This document shows positions 9,115-17,393 of a stretch of DNA of 64,000 nt, piece by piece (positions within the stretch are counted from its first letter, which is position 1; each line of letters begins with the position of its first letter). The DNA comes from Bin55 sp965203735 (GTDB taxonomy: Bacteria; Pseudomonadota; Gammaproteobacteria; Pseudomonadales; Azotimanducaceae), in assembly GCA_965203735.1 (NCBI GenBank), contig OZ241909.1, forward strand, positions 558,001 to 622,000, written 5' to 3'. The position numbers were made by a program, and so were the translations under genes. The notes under the pieces were generated by a model, which did no database searches, was not told the DNA's origin, and was given only the letters and a program-made list of their open reading frames with translations.

Positions 9115-9534
9115 TCAAGGGAGCTTACTATTCCTAACAGTAAATCGTAGCAACGTAACTTCATCCGTCACATGGTCAAAGTACGGCACGAGTGGCATTC
9201 CGACTTTAAGATCGTTGGGGTCAACGCCAACAATAGTGGATGTCATTCGTACTCCTTCCTTCAACTCTACTATTGCGAGGAGCTGGGGAACTTCGTCGGC
9301 AAAATGCGGGGCGGTGGGCTGCCTAGCGACTGTGTAAGAGTAAAGAAATCCCTCTCCTGAGACTTCACGCCACGTGAGGGAGTTTCCTAGGTTTCGAGGA
9401 CAGTGATTGCGGGGATAAAACACCCAATGAGAGCAATCGTCGCATTGTTGAAGAAGGACAATCTCTTTCTGCAATCCCTTCCAAAAGGGGATCGCTGCCG
9501 GAGACTGCAGCGGCAACGGTTTCTCGAATTCCAT
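9115..9534 (-). CDS. Zn-ribbon/OB-fold protein (DUF35, ChsH2-like)
   Basis: A 139-residue two-domain protein: an N-terminal rubredoxin-like ribbon with Cys31, Cys34 and Cys45, then an OB-fold. The fourth zinc ligand expected about position 48 is Asn, so metal binding is probably altered. DUF35 proteins pair with SCP2-like thiolases; together they form acyl-CoA or steroid side-chain retro-aldolases such as Ltp2-ChsH2. The partner gene ends one base upstream, at 9536. Confidence 0.85.
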   Translation of the reverse strand: MEFEKPLPLQSPAAIPFWKGLQKEIVLLQQCDDCSHWVFYPRNHCPRNLGNSLTWREVSGEGFLYSYTVARQPTAPHFADEVPQLLAIVELKEGVRMTSTIVGVDPNDLKVGMPLVPYFDHVTDEVTLLRFTVRNSKLP

Positions 9535-9535
9535 C

Positions 9536-10735
9536 CTAGTTTCCTTGCAGGATAAGCGCGGCTTGTTCGCTCATGATTCCGCCGGTTCCCGATACGTACA
9601 CGTTCTGGCAGGAACGGACTTGCCGATCATCTGCACGGCCCATAATCTGTCTCGCTCCTTCTATGACTTGGGTCATTCCGCCAGCGGCTCCAGCTTGTCC
9701 CATGCCCAGTTGCCCACCATGTGTATTAACGGGAAAGTCTCCATCGAATCCCAAGTCGTGATCTAGGATGAACTGCATCCCTTCGCCTTTCTTGCAGAAA
9801 CCTGCATCTTCTATCGTAAGTAAGACGGTTATCGTGTAGCAGTCGTAGACTTGACATGCGTCGATTTCCGTTCGAGAAATCCCTGCCATTTCAAACGCTT
9901 TCTCTGATGCAGGACCTACAGGAGACCGGCAGAGATCGTGTGCGAAAGTCGGTGTCTTCATCGTTAAGTGTTCGCCAAAGCCAGTAATCCAGGCAGGATT
10001 GTGCGGACTCTGGTCTGCAATCTCTTTGTTAGCCACAACAACAGCGCCTCCTCCTGCAACGGGCATCACAATTTCGAGCATGCGCAATGGATCGGCGATC
10101 ATTCGACTCGACAGGACGTCGTCGATCGTCACTGGTTTCTGATAAAAGGCCGCAAGTGGATTCAAGGCAGCGCTCTCGCGTTGGTGAACGACCAACTTAG
10201 CAAGCGCTTCCGGTTGGTAACCAAATTCCGCGGCATATCTCTGTGCAATCATTGCGTAACCGCAATTCTGAGCTAAGTTGCCGAAGGGGATTTCGAATTC
10301 AGCTTGGGGAGAACCCCACTTGTGGCTCGAAGACTGAAAGTAGCGTCGAGGATCGACGGGTCCCCGATTGGGATTTGATGGGATGGGCCGCCCTGGAGTC
10401 GCACAAACTACGACATCGGCGATACCAAGTTCGATTGCCGCTGCCGCACGCCAAATCATTCCTACCGGATTTGCACCGCCGAGATCGACTCGTTCCGCGA
10501 AATTTACCGGACGCCCTAGATACTCGACGATGGTCGCCGGTGTAAACATGTCGGCTTCCCGTATTTCGCTGCATACGATTCCGTTCACGCGGTCAATCGA
10601 CAATTCCGCGTCGTCCAAGGCGAGCTTTGTGAGTTCTGCCCACTGGTCGATCGTAAAGCGCTTTTCGTCGGTATAGCGCCGAACATGAGGCCACTCCGCA
10701 TAGCCAACAATAGCGGCATTTCCTGTAAGTCCCAT
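9536..10735 (-). CDS. SCP2-type thiolase / Ltp2-like lipid-transfer protein
   Basis: A thiolase-fold protein of 399 residues starting at the ATG at 10735 (GNAAIVGYAEWPHV); an open frame upstream of it has no thiolase character. The region holding the nucleophilic Cys in true thiolases reads ERVDLGGANPVGM here and has no Cys. The C-terminal motifs VYDCYT and VNTHGGQLGMGQAGAAGG resemble Ltp2-type aldolases, which use a Tyr. With the DUF35 gene directly downstream, a retro-aldol step in sterol, lipid or acyl-CoA breakdown is the best inference. Its start faces the sixA-like gene across 83 bases, so both promoters must lie there. Confidence 0.85.
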   Translation of the reverse strand: MGLTGNAAIVGYAEWPHVRRYTDEKRFTIDQWAELTKLALDDAELSIDRVNGIVCSEIREADMFTPATIVEYLGRPVNFAERVDLGGANPVGMIWRAAAAIELGIADVVVCATPGRPIPSNPNRGPVDPRRYFQSSSHKWGSPQAEFEIPFGNLAQNCGYAMIAQRYAAEFGYQPEALAKLVVHQRESAALNPLAAFYQKPVTIDDVLSSRMIADPLRMLEIVMPVAGGGAVVVANKEIADQSPHNPAWITGFGEHLTMKTPTFAHDLCRSPVGPASEKAFEMAGISRTEIDACQVYDCYTITVLLTIEDAGFCKKGEGMQFILDHDLGFDGDFPVNTHGGQLGMGQAGAAGGMTQVIEGARQIMGRADDRQVRSCQNVYVSGTGGIMSEQAALILQGN

Positions 10736-10818
10736 TGACTTCTTTGTGCGTTCAAGAACGCATAAGGCTACCATTGTCGAAAGAACAACTGAATTCACAT
10801 CGGAAGCACCCTCCGTTG

Positions 10819-11328
10819 ATGGAAATGGAAACAGAGCCAAGACGCGAAAAGTATCTTTGGCTAATAAGGCATGCGAAGTCCGCACGCCCGTTCGGAGTCG
10901 AAGACATGCAGCGTCCCTTGAATCCACGCGGTTTACGTGACGGTGGAGTCATGGCTAAGCAACTTGCCAAGTTTGAAAACCCGCCACAGACCTTTCTTGT
11001 TAGTGATGCGTTGCGAACGCGTCAGACAGCGGAATTAATCAATGAAATTCTGCAAGTTGAGATCGAGCTCGTTCCAGCACTCTACTCAGCGGGTTCCTCT
11101 GAAGTCGAGCATTTGATGCAAGAATTGAAGGAAAGCGTAGCGAGTGTTGCGGTTGTTACTCATTTGCCGACTATCGAACGATGCTTATGGGCTTGCAAGA
11201 CGCGCAATGTGGTCGAATTTTTTCCGACTTTGGCCATGGCGTGTTTGGAACACATTGGATTGTGGCATGAGTTCAATCTTCGATCGGCAATTGTTCGAAA
11301 GTTTGTGGTTCCGCGTTCATTTCGATAG
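10819..11328 (+). CDS. SixA-like histidine phosphatase
   Basis: A 169-residue phosphoglycerate-mutase-fold phosphatase. RHAKS carries the phosphohistidine His and the following Arg/Lys environment, and VTHLPTIE supplies the second His; the usual form here is GHNP. RHAKS is the hallmark of SixA, which dephosphorylates histidine phosphotransfer domains. The start at 10819 has GGAAG 12 bases upstream; in-frame TTG codons further 5' lie in the divergent promoter region. Confidence 0.82.
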   Translation: MEMETEPRREKYLWLIRHAKSARPFGVEDMQRPLNPRGLRDGGVMAKQLAKFENPPQTFLVSDALRTRQTAELINEILQVEIELVPALYSAGSSEVEHLMQELKESVASVAVVTHLPTIERCLWACKTRNVVEFFPTLAMACLEHIGLWHEFNLRSAIVRKFVVPRSFR

Positions 11329-11407
11329 TAGGCTGCTGAATCTAATGGCTCTACCAAGAGAGTCGAACATATCATTAGGGCGTGACTTTTTTGCGAGACG
11401 AATCCTC

Positions 11408-11563
11408 ATGACAATTCTTATTTTCCTCGCGCTTCTTGGAGTACTGTACTTGCTCTATCGAATTCTCGACGAACTGCCTCAGATGGAGGTCAAGCTCTCG
11501 GAGCAACAGCGGGATGTGGCCAAAATTCGAGAACTACTGGAGTCTAAGTTCAAAGACACCTGA
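11408..11563 (+). CDS. Small single-pass membrane protein with coiled-coil tail
   Basis: 51 residues: a hydrophobic helix TILIFLALLGVLYLLYRIL followed by a charged heptad-like helix (QMEVKLSEQQRDVAKIRELL). The ATG at 11408 is the natural start, because upstream codons in this frame overlap the end of the sixA-like gene and have no hydrophobic signal. I recognise no family. The clean helix-plus-coiled-coil pattern suggests a real small protein. Confidence 0.5.
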   Translation: MTILIFLALLGVLYLLYRILDELPQMEVKLSEQQRDVAKIRELLESKFKDT

Positions 11564-11611
11564 AATCGGACCGCGTGTTCGTGTTGATCTAGTCTCTTTG
11601 AGGACAAGTCG

Positions 11612-12187
11612 ATGACCGCAGATCCCTTACGAATTTTGAGTGATGATCGCGCCCACGCCGCTAATTTGCGTGACCCGCTGTGCGATCGATGTTTCTTGGC
11701 TACCGTAAACGATGACGGTAATCCCCAGGTTAGGACCCTTGTACTTCGAGATGTTGAAGGGCGTATGGGTATCTTCGCGAACGGTTCAAGCCCAAAGTGT
11801 CAACAGGTCGCTAATTCCTCGACCGTATCAATCTTGATGTATTTTGAATCGATAGGTGTGCAGTATCGAATGCAAACCGAGTTGAACCCCATGTCCGCTG
11901 AACTTGTGCAAGAAATGTGGCAAAAGCGTCCGGATGTCTCAAAGAAGCTTGACTACTTGTACGAGAGTTACCCTCAGAGTTCCTCAGCCCGGAACCGAGA
12001 GCAGCTACTGAGTCTGTTAGATCAAATGCCGGTTCCCCGGGTTGCTCCAATGACTGCAAAGGGCTTTTATTTTGAACCGGTGCACAGTGTTGAACGGTTA
12101 CTGCTTGACCCATCCGACAGACTTCATGACAGGACTCTGTTTGAGCGGCTCGAGGACTCGTGGAAGGCGCAACACCTTGTTCCCTAG
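11612..12187 (+). CDS. Pyridoxamine 5'-phosphate oxidase family protein (PdxH-like)
   Basis: The 191-residue flavin-binding split-barrel has the PdxH pattern: VRTLVLRDVEG, the FMN-contacting FANGSSPK and QQVANSS, and a C-terminal dimer segment ending RLHDRTLFER...W, as in PNPOx. PdxH makes pyridoxal phosphate from pyridoxamine or pyridoxine phosphate. It is a little shorter than canonical PdxH (about 215) and its C-terminal motif has diverged, so a related FMN oxidase or reductase is possible. SD-like GAGG lies about 8 bases upstream of the ATG. Confidence 0.75.
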   Translation: MTADPLRILSDDRAHAANLRDPLCDRCFLATVNDDGNPQVRTLVLRDVEGRMGIFANGSSPKCQQVANSSTVSILMYFESIGVQYRMQTELNPMSAELVQEMWQKRPDVSKKLDYLYESYPQSSSARNREQLLSLLDQMPVPRVAPMTAKGFYFEPVHSVERLLLDPSDRLHDRTLFERLEDSWKAQHLVP

Positions 12188-12374
12188 CGAACTATAGCCA
12201 TCTTTCAAATTTCCGTTTTCTGCTTAGAACAGTCCGCCTATGCAATGACTGCCGATCAGCTATTTCTCGCTACAGCTGTCTAGAAGTGATTGCGTATTAG
12301 CGTTTATGCACTTGCTCTAGGTGGCGATTGCCTGTCTCAATTCCGTGACGGACTAGAGACGTCGAGAACATTCT

Positions 12375-13301
12375 TCACCGCATTCGTCCTTTGTACAGTT
12401 TGTGATAGCTAATGTCTTGATCTTCCTGCGAATTCAAGGCCAGATAGTCCCTTGTATCGTGCAGAACTTCCATAAACTTGAACTTCTCTCTCATGATCTG
12501 CTTCTTCAACCGGTGCTCGTTGAAGGTCATGACCACGAACCCCCCTCCAGGCTCAAGCATCATCGGCAACTTCTGCAAGTCTTCTTCTGTCTGATAGGCA
12601 CCTACACCATGGAGCATTAGCACAGTGTCGAATTTCCCCAGTGGGTAGTAGTCCTCAAATTTCGCCACAATCAAGCGCTTCCAAAATGTAGGATGTTTGT
12701 ATATGAGCTTTCTCAACATACCTTCCGACGGCTCGATTCCTACGTACTGCTCTGGCACCACGTTGGGATACTGATCTAACAGCCAGCCTGTGCCGCAACC
12801 GACATCCAGTACTCGCTTACCTTCCAGTGACCCTATGTGGTGAAGAATTTCCTCATCTACCCCTCTACTTTCTGGATTGTCATACTGCTCGTCGTATTCC
12901 TCCGCAATGAGATCGTAGGGCATCGGATAAAACGACCTCTTTCGATTCAACACTGTGCTCACGTACGGAGGACACCCCATGGTCCAGTACTTGAAACCGT
13001 TGATCTCTACGTACCTGTACCACTTACCAAAGTAGTTCTCGCTCTTGCCAAGTTCCATACTCACTCTACACGCCTCCGTGAACTCCCAGTCGCTTTCAGG
13101 GAGACGAGATGTGTTTCGGTGATTTTGTGTCTCGCCAGGGGCATCACTCCTTCGAACTGTGTAGTGGTGTGGATTGTGGGCTAGTGTTGTAGCGAATCTA
13201 AACGGTCTTTCGCTGACAAATCTCGCAAATCCGAACTTGTCCTTGTGGTCGGATTCAACTTTCTTATTTGAAGCCTTGAAGAACGTGTCCTGCAATCTCA
13301 C
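12375..13301 (-). CDS. SAM-dependent methyltransferase with an extra N-terminal domain
   Basis: 308 residues in two parts. Residues about 20-120 form a separate domain with ERPFRFATTLAHNPHHYTVRR and YRYVEINGFKYWTMG. The C-terminal half (about 125-300) is a class I methyltransferase with motif I VLDVGCGTG and the acidic ribose-binding segment VGIEPSEGM. As I recall, this N-terminal pattern occurs in phage and mobile-element methyltransferases, which I could not check. The substrate is unknown. It stands alone between convergent pdxH-like and co-directional metR genes, about 100 bases after metR. Confidence 0.75.
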   Translation of the reverse strand: MRLQDTFFKASNKKVESDHKDKFGFARFVSERPFRFATTLAHNPHHYTVRRSDAPGETQNHRNTSRLPESDWEFTEACRVSMELGKSENYFGKWYRYVEINGFKYWTMGCPPYVSTVLNRKRSFYPMPYDLIAEEYDEQYDNPESRGVDEEILHHIGSLEGKRVLDVGCGTGWLLDQYPNVVPEQYVGIEPSEGMLRKLIYKHPTFWKRLIVAKFEDYYPLGKFDTVLMLHGVGAYQTEEDLQKLPMMLEPGGGFVVMTFNEHRLKKQIMREKFKFMEVLHDTRDYLALNSQEDQDISYHKLYKGRMR

Positions 13302-13403
13302 AACCTGTTGAGTGTGCGGGCGCGTAGGATCGCTGTACTTGTCAGTATCAGTACCAATGCCGAGCAGGCTGTCTAATCAACTGTCTTGGTGTCTTTCCAA
13401 CAG

Positions 13404-14354
13404 CTAGTTGCTGACGCCTTCACCTACCGGGCGAATCCCAGACAATGTTTGAAAGCAAGTTGAGCGCGCAACTTCAAAGAACGACTGTAGGTAGCTCAAG
13501 TGGGCACGGTCCTTGCGAACGGCCGCATACAGAGTTGACCAAATTCCATTCTTGCCAAGCGACTTTGTCGTGAGGTAGTTCTTTTCCATGTACTCTTCAA
13601 GAACCCAATTGGGGAAGCACGCAACCCCTCGACCGTTTGCGACAACGTGAATGATCATAGTGGTCAGTTCACAGTGCCGAGTGGTCACCGGCTCAATTCC
13701 AGCAGGATCAAGAAAGAACTTAAAGATATCTAGGCGATCATGCTCGATGGGGTAAGTCACGAGTGTTTCGTCTGCGAGATCCTCAGGCTCGATGTACTTT
13801 CGTTTGATTTTTGTCAGTGGGTGGGATGTTGCTATTCCGATCCTTGCCTCATAGCGAAACAACGGTTCGTAGACCAGTTCCAAGTTGTCGACAGGATCAG
13901 AGGTTATGACGAGATCGAGATCACCGCGAGTGAGCGCAGGAAGCGGCTGGAAGTGAAATCCACTCGAGACGTCAAGGTCTACATCCGTCCATTCTTCCCG
14001 ATAGGCAGACAGCGCCGGTAGCAACCAATCGAAACAACTGTGGCACTCCACTGCTAGGTTCAGTCTGCCTGTGGCACCTGTTGCTAGCCGAGCGACATCG
14101 ATCATTGCATTGCGAACTAAGGGCACAACTTCGTCAGCAAGTTCGAGCAGTCGATTTCCAGCGTTAGTGAACTGAATGGGTCTGCTCCTTCGTGACAGCA
14201 CCGAGCATCCAATTCTGTCTTCGAGGTTCTTGATTTGATGGGAAAGGGCTGATTGCGTTAGACAAACGCGTTCCGCTGCATCTTGCAGCGTACCTGTCTC
14301 TCGAAGTGCACGTAGCGTACGTAGATGCCTCATTTCAATTTTGTTTGTGAGCAT
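13404..14354 (-). CDS. metR: LysR-family regulator, MetR type
   Basis: The 316-residue protein has the LysR winged helix at residues 8-66 (RHLRTLRALRETGTL...TQSALSHQIKNLE), very close to MetR, and a C-terminal effector domain with the CHSCFDWLLPAL segment typical of MetR. MetR activates methionine genes using homocysteine as co-inducer. A perfect MetR-box match lies 24 bases upstream of the start, and a one-mismatch copy overlaps the start codon, which fits autoregulation. No metE or metH is in the window, but a cystathionine gamma-synthase-family gene lies at 25.5 kb. Confidence 0.88.
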   Translation of the reverse strand: MLTNKIEMRHLRTLRALRETGTLQDAAERVCLTQSALSHQIKNLEDRIGCSVLSRRSRPIQFTNAGNRLLELADEVVPLVRNAMIDVARLATGATGRLNLAVECHSCFDWLLPALSAYREEWTDVDLDVSSGFHFQPLPALTRGDLDLVITSDPVDNLELVYEPLFRYEARIGIATSHPLTKIKRKYIEPEDLADETLVTYPIEHDRLDIFKFFLDPAGIEPVTTRHCELTTMIIHVVANGRGVACFPNWVLEEYMEKNYLTTKSLGKNGIWSTLYAAVRKDRAHLSYLQSFFEVARSTCFQTLSGIRPVGEGVSN

Positions 14355-14391
14355 TATTCACCTAAAAGTTTAAATTCGTGAAAATCATTCA
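14348..14391. promoter_or_regulatory. Two MetR-box-like sites in the metR promoter
   Basis: The MetR consensus is TGAA-N5-TTCA with a central A/T. 14379-14391 reads TGAAAATCATTCA, a full match. 14348-14360 reads TGAGCATTATTCA, one mismatch, and covers the metR start codon. The two are 31 bp apart, close to three helical turns, so dimers could bind on one face. Confidence 0.6.
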
Positions 14392-14503
14392 TGCAATAAG
14401 AACATTGTACGCGAATTTTTGCGCAAACTAGGCAATGCACACAATTTGTTGAGAGTGCGACAAATGGAGTCGTTGGGTCGCAACTAGGAACGAGGCTGAG
14501 TTG

Positions 14504-14686
14504 CTAAGCGAGCACGAAAATGATGATCGGAAACAGCACGACGAGAACAGCAAGGAAATATACAGCGAAATTCAAGATGTCGTTTTGTAGCGAGTCCTTC
14601 GCGAGCTTAAGCCTTGAGCCGATCAACGCCCACAATCCGCCCCCCAAGACAACGGAACCGACTAACGACAAGACAAGTGCACCCAT
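14504..14686 (-). CDS. Small two-helix membrane protein
   Basis: 60 residues with two hydrophobic helices (ALVLSLVGSVVLGGGLWALIG and ILNFAVYFLAVLVVLFPIIIF) joined by a short basic loop, RLKLAKDS. It lies 34 bases downstream of the carboxyltransferase gene in the same direction, so it may be the last gene of that operon. I recognise no family. Confidence 0.6.
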   Translation of the reverse strand: MGALVLSLVGSVVLGGGLWALIGSRLKLAKDSLQNDILNFAVYFLAVLVVLFPIIIFVLA

Positions 14687-14720
14687 GGCTACGAATTTTC
14701 CTTAACTAGATGGTCGGATT

Positions 14721-16277
14721 TCATGGTCGCATACCAAATTTCACAGGTCCAATCAGAGTATCGAGTTGAGGTTGAATCCATTCGATCCAGTTACAAAGAA
14801 TCGGGCGAGTTTCACGAGGATCAATCAATTCGTGCACGGAAAAAGACTCCGCACGCGGAAAGGGCGATCTTGCGTCCCGAAGTCGTTCTTCAATTTCTGC
14901 TCGCTTCGCGATAGGGTCTTCAGCCGACTCGATTTCTCGATGATATGCGACCGCGACTCCTCCTTCTAAAGGTAATGCGCCGGTCTCGACCGATGGCCAG
15001 GCCAACACATAGGCGTTCGGTGCATAGTGAGCGGCCGTTGCGACTCCGAAACCCTTGTGAATCTGGATGGCTGCCCACGGAATGGTGGCCTGCGCGGCTG
15101 CGGCAACAGCAGCCATTCCATAGCGTATGGTTCCCTTCCGTTCTGCTTCTGGTCCAATCATGAATCCCGGTTGGTCGATGAAATTCACGACAGGGACGTG
15201 GAACGTGTCGCACATTTCTACAAATCGACGATATTTTTGAGCAGCTTCGGCGGTCATTGCACCAGCATAGACCCGACAGTCGTTTGCCAAGACTCCTACA
15301 GGCTGTCCTGCGAGACGCGCCAGTCCCACAATTTGACTCGCTCCGTATTCAGCTCCCATCTCGAAGAAGGAATCCTTGTCCATGATCATCGAGACCATCT
15401 GTCGAACATCAAACCCTTCATTTGAATCGCGGGGTATGATCGACAAGAGTTCCTCTTCCATTCGCATCGGATCGTCGTTGGATTCGATACGGGGAGTTCG
15501 TTCGTATACGCTGCTCGGCAAGTAGCTCAAGAATGTTCTGCATTGCGCGAGGGCAGCGGCTTCATCGTCTGCAACGTTGTCGACCAATCCGCTCTTAGTG
15601 TGGATGTGCGCACCGCCAAGTTCATCCTTGGTGAGGGAGACTCCCAAGGCTCGCTCAACCAGCTTTGGACCACCGATCAAGATTTGAGCGGTGTACTTGG
15701 TCATTACGGAAAAGTGCGACGCAGCCATGCGACCAGCGGGAAATCCCGCCACCGCTCCTCCGGCCATGGAAACAACTGGAACCTCACCTAGCGCATCAGA
15801 GATAATCTTGAATCGGGGTTCCGAGAAGACCGAGTCTCCACCTCCGCCTCCTCGCCGTTTGCCACTCCCCTTGACGCTGCCACCTCCGCCTTCAAGCATT
15901 CGGACCAAGGGGATCTTGTATTGAACTGCTAGATGTTCGGCGTAGATGCTCTTGCGAAGTCCTGCGGAGTTCGGTGAACCGCCCTTGAGCGTGAAGTCTT
16001 CGCCTCCTACGACAACTCGGCGGTTGTCAATGCGACCAAAACCAAGAACGTAATTTGCGGGTACGAATCCAACAAATTTGTCGTTGTCGTCATAGTCAGG
16101 GACGGCGGTCGCCAATCCTTGTTCTTGAAACGAGCCTGGATCGAGAAGAGTGTCGATACGTTCGCGGATAGTAAGGCGACCACGAGCATGCTGCTTTGCG
16201 ACGCCGTCTTCCCCGCCTTGTAGCTTTGCTAGTTTCCTCCGGCGACGCAGCTCCTCTACCTCTGCCGCCCAACTCAC
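14721..16277 (-). CDS. Acyl-CoA carboxylase carboxyltransferase subunit
   Basis: The 518-residue carboxyltransferase has both crotonase-like halves. The N-terminal half carries HARGRLTIRERIDTLLDPGSF and a glycine-rich loop (VRMLEGGGGSVKG) that binds CoA; the C-terminal half has FIDQPGFMIGPEAERKG and the QIHKGFGVATAAH segment. It moves CO2 from biotin to an acyl-CoA; propionyl-, methylcrotonyl- or other acyl-CoA cannot be told apart. The start is GTG at 16277: AGGAG lies 8 bases upstream and the crotonase stop ends two bases before. The extra upstream in-frame codons are inside the crotonase gene. Confidence 0.88.
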   Translation of the reverse strand: MSWAAEVEELRRRRKLAKLQGGEDGVAKQHARGRLTIRERIDTLLDPGSFQEQGLATAVPDYDDNDKFVGFVPANYVLGFGRIDNRRVVVGGEDFTLKGGSPNSAGLRKSIYAEHLAVQYKIPLVRMLEGGGGSVKGSGKRRGGGGGDSVFSEPRFKIISDALGEVPVVSMAGGAVAGFPAGRMAASHFSVMTKYTAQILIGGPKLVERALGVSLTKDELGGAHIHTKSGLVDNVADDEAAALAQCRTFLSYLPSSVYERTPRIESNDDPMRMEEELLSIIPRDSNEGFDVRQMVSMIMDKDSFFEMGAEYGASQIVGLARLAGQPVGVLANDCRVYAGAMTAEAAQKYRRFVEMCDTFHVPVVNFIDQPGFMIGPEAERKGTIRYGMAAVAAAAQATIPWAAIQIHKGFGVATAAHYAPNAYVLAWPSVETGALPLEGGVAVAYHREIESAEDPIAKRAEIEERLRDARSPFPRAESFSVHELIDPRETRPILCNWIEWIQPQLDTLIGPVKFGMRP

Positions 16278-16278
16278 T

Positions 16279-17103
16279 TTACGCTCCTTGTTCGACGCTT
16301 TCAAACTTTGGTGAACGTTGTTCCATATTTGCTCGAATGGCTTCGACCTGATTGGGCGATCCAATAAGGCCGGATTGAAGCTTCGCCTCCAACTTCAGTC
16401 CCGTTTTCTCGTCGCCGTGCCACGCCGTTTCCCATAGCAATTTGCCTGCTCTCACTGCATCCGGACTCTTCGATGCTATTTCCTGGGCAAGCTCAACCGC
16501 TGCAGCATGAGGATCTTCCACCACATGCGTGACGAGTCCGAGGTCTTGTGCCTGTGTGGCCGAGAGAATTCTTCCCGTAAAAGTCAATTCCTTTGCAACG
16601 TCAATTGAGACCAAATCTCTCAGAGTTTGTGTCAGAGACATATCTGGTATTAGACCCCACTTGATTTCCAAAACCGAGATTTTTGCTTCGGCCGCAGCGA
16701 ACCGGATGTCGGCACCAAGAGCAATTTGACAGCCACCGCCGTATGCAACTCCATGAAGCGCAGCAATGACGGGCATGGGTAGGCGTTTCCAAATGTATGC
16801 CGCGCGTTGGGCGGAATTCTCTGGTCTTGAGTCTTCGGCCTTGATCGATGGTACGACGCGTTCTGGGTTCTTTGGCCTGTCCGCCATTCCGCGAAAGCTA
16901 TTCATGTCGAGGCCTGCGCAGAATCCAGGTCCATTTCCAGAGAGAACAACGGCTCGGACGTCCGAACGAGCCATTAAGCTCTCCCCCGCTTCCACGAGGG
17001 AAGAGAACATTTCGGGAGACAGTGCGTTGTATTTTTCGGGTCGATTGAGACGAACGTCGGCGATGTGCTCGTCGATCATTTCAATGGTTACTAGAGAACT
17101 CAT
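16279..17103 (-). CDS. Enoyl-CoA hydratase/isomerase family (crotonase) protein
   Basis: A 274-residue crotonase with the oxyanion-hole segment GNGPGFCAGLDM and the core AALHGVAYGGGCQIALGADIR. In hydratases the first catalytic Glu follows GGGC; here it is Gln (CQIA), while the second Glu is kept in VLEIKWGLIPD. This argues for isomerase, hydrolase or another crotonase reaction rather than classical hydration. It sits inside the carboxylase operon, suggesting that its product or substrate is the carboxylated acyl-CoA. Confidence 0.87.
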   Translation of the reverse strand: MSSLVTIEMIDEHIADVRLNRPEKYNALSPEMFSSLVEAGESLMARSDVRAVVLSGNGPGFCAGLDMNSFRGMADRPKNPERVVPSIKAEDSRPENSAQRAAYIWKRLPMPVIAALHGVAYGGGCQIALGADIRFAAAEAKISVLEIKWGLIPDMSLTQTLRDLVSIDVAKELTFTGRILSATQAQDLGLVTHVVEDPHAAAVELAQEIASKSPDAVRAGKLLWETAWHGDEKTGLKLEAKLQSGLIGSPNQVEAIRANMEQRSPKFESVEQGA

Positions 17104-17155
17104 AGTGCTCCTTTTGAGTTAAGTGTGTTGCTGCCCATTCAGCAAGGCTTTTCGT

Positions 17156-17377
17156 CTATTGCTCGATGACGACGACGATCTGATCCTCGTCGACGGAATC
17201 GTCTTTGCGAACCAGTAATTCTCTCACTGTTCCTGACACCGGACTTTCAACAGGAATTTCCATCTTCATAGACTCGAGGATCATGAGAACATCGCCTTCG
17301 TCAACGTTGTCCCCTATTGTTGCTTCAATCTTCCAGACTTTTCCAGTGACTTCGCTCTCGACGTTTACGGATGCCAT
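17156..17377 (-). CDS. Biotin carboxyl carrier protein (small, free-standing)
   Basis: 73 residues, a single biotinyl-lipoyl domain with the biotinylation motif ESMKMEIP; the biotin lysine is K38. It lacks the Ala/Pro-rich N-terminal arm of AccB. In acyl-CoA carboxylases this domain is usually fused to the biotin carboxylase; here it is its own gene, 16 bases after that gene. It shuttles carboxybiotin between the two enzyme subunits. Confidence 0.93.
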   Translation of the reverse strand: MASVNVESEVTGKVWKIEATIGDNVDEGDVLMILESMKMEIPVESPVSGTVRELLVRKDDSVDEDQIVVVIEQ

Positions 17378-17393
17378 GTTTTTGTGGTCAATG

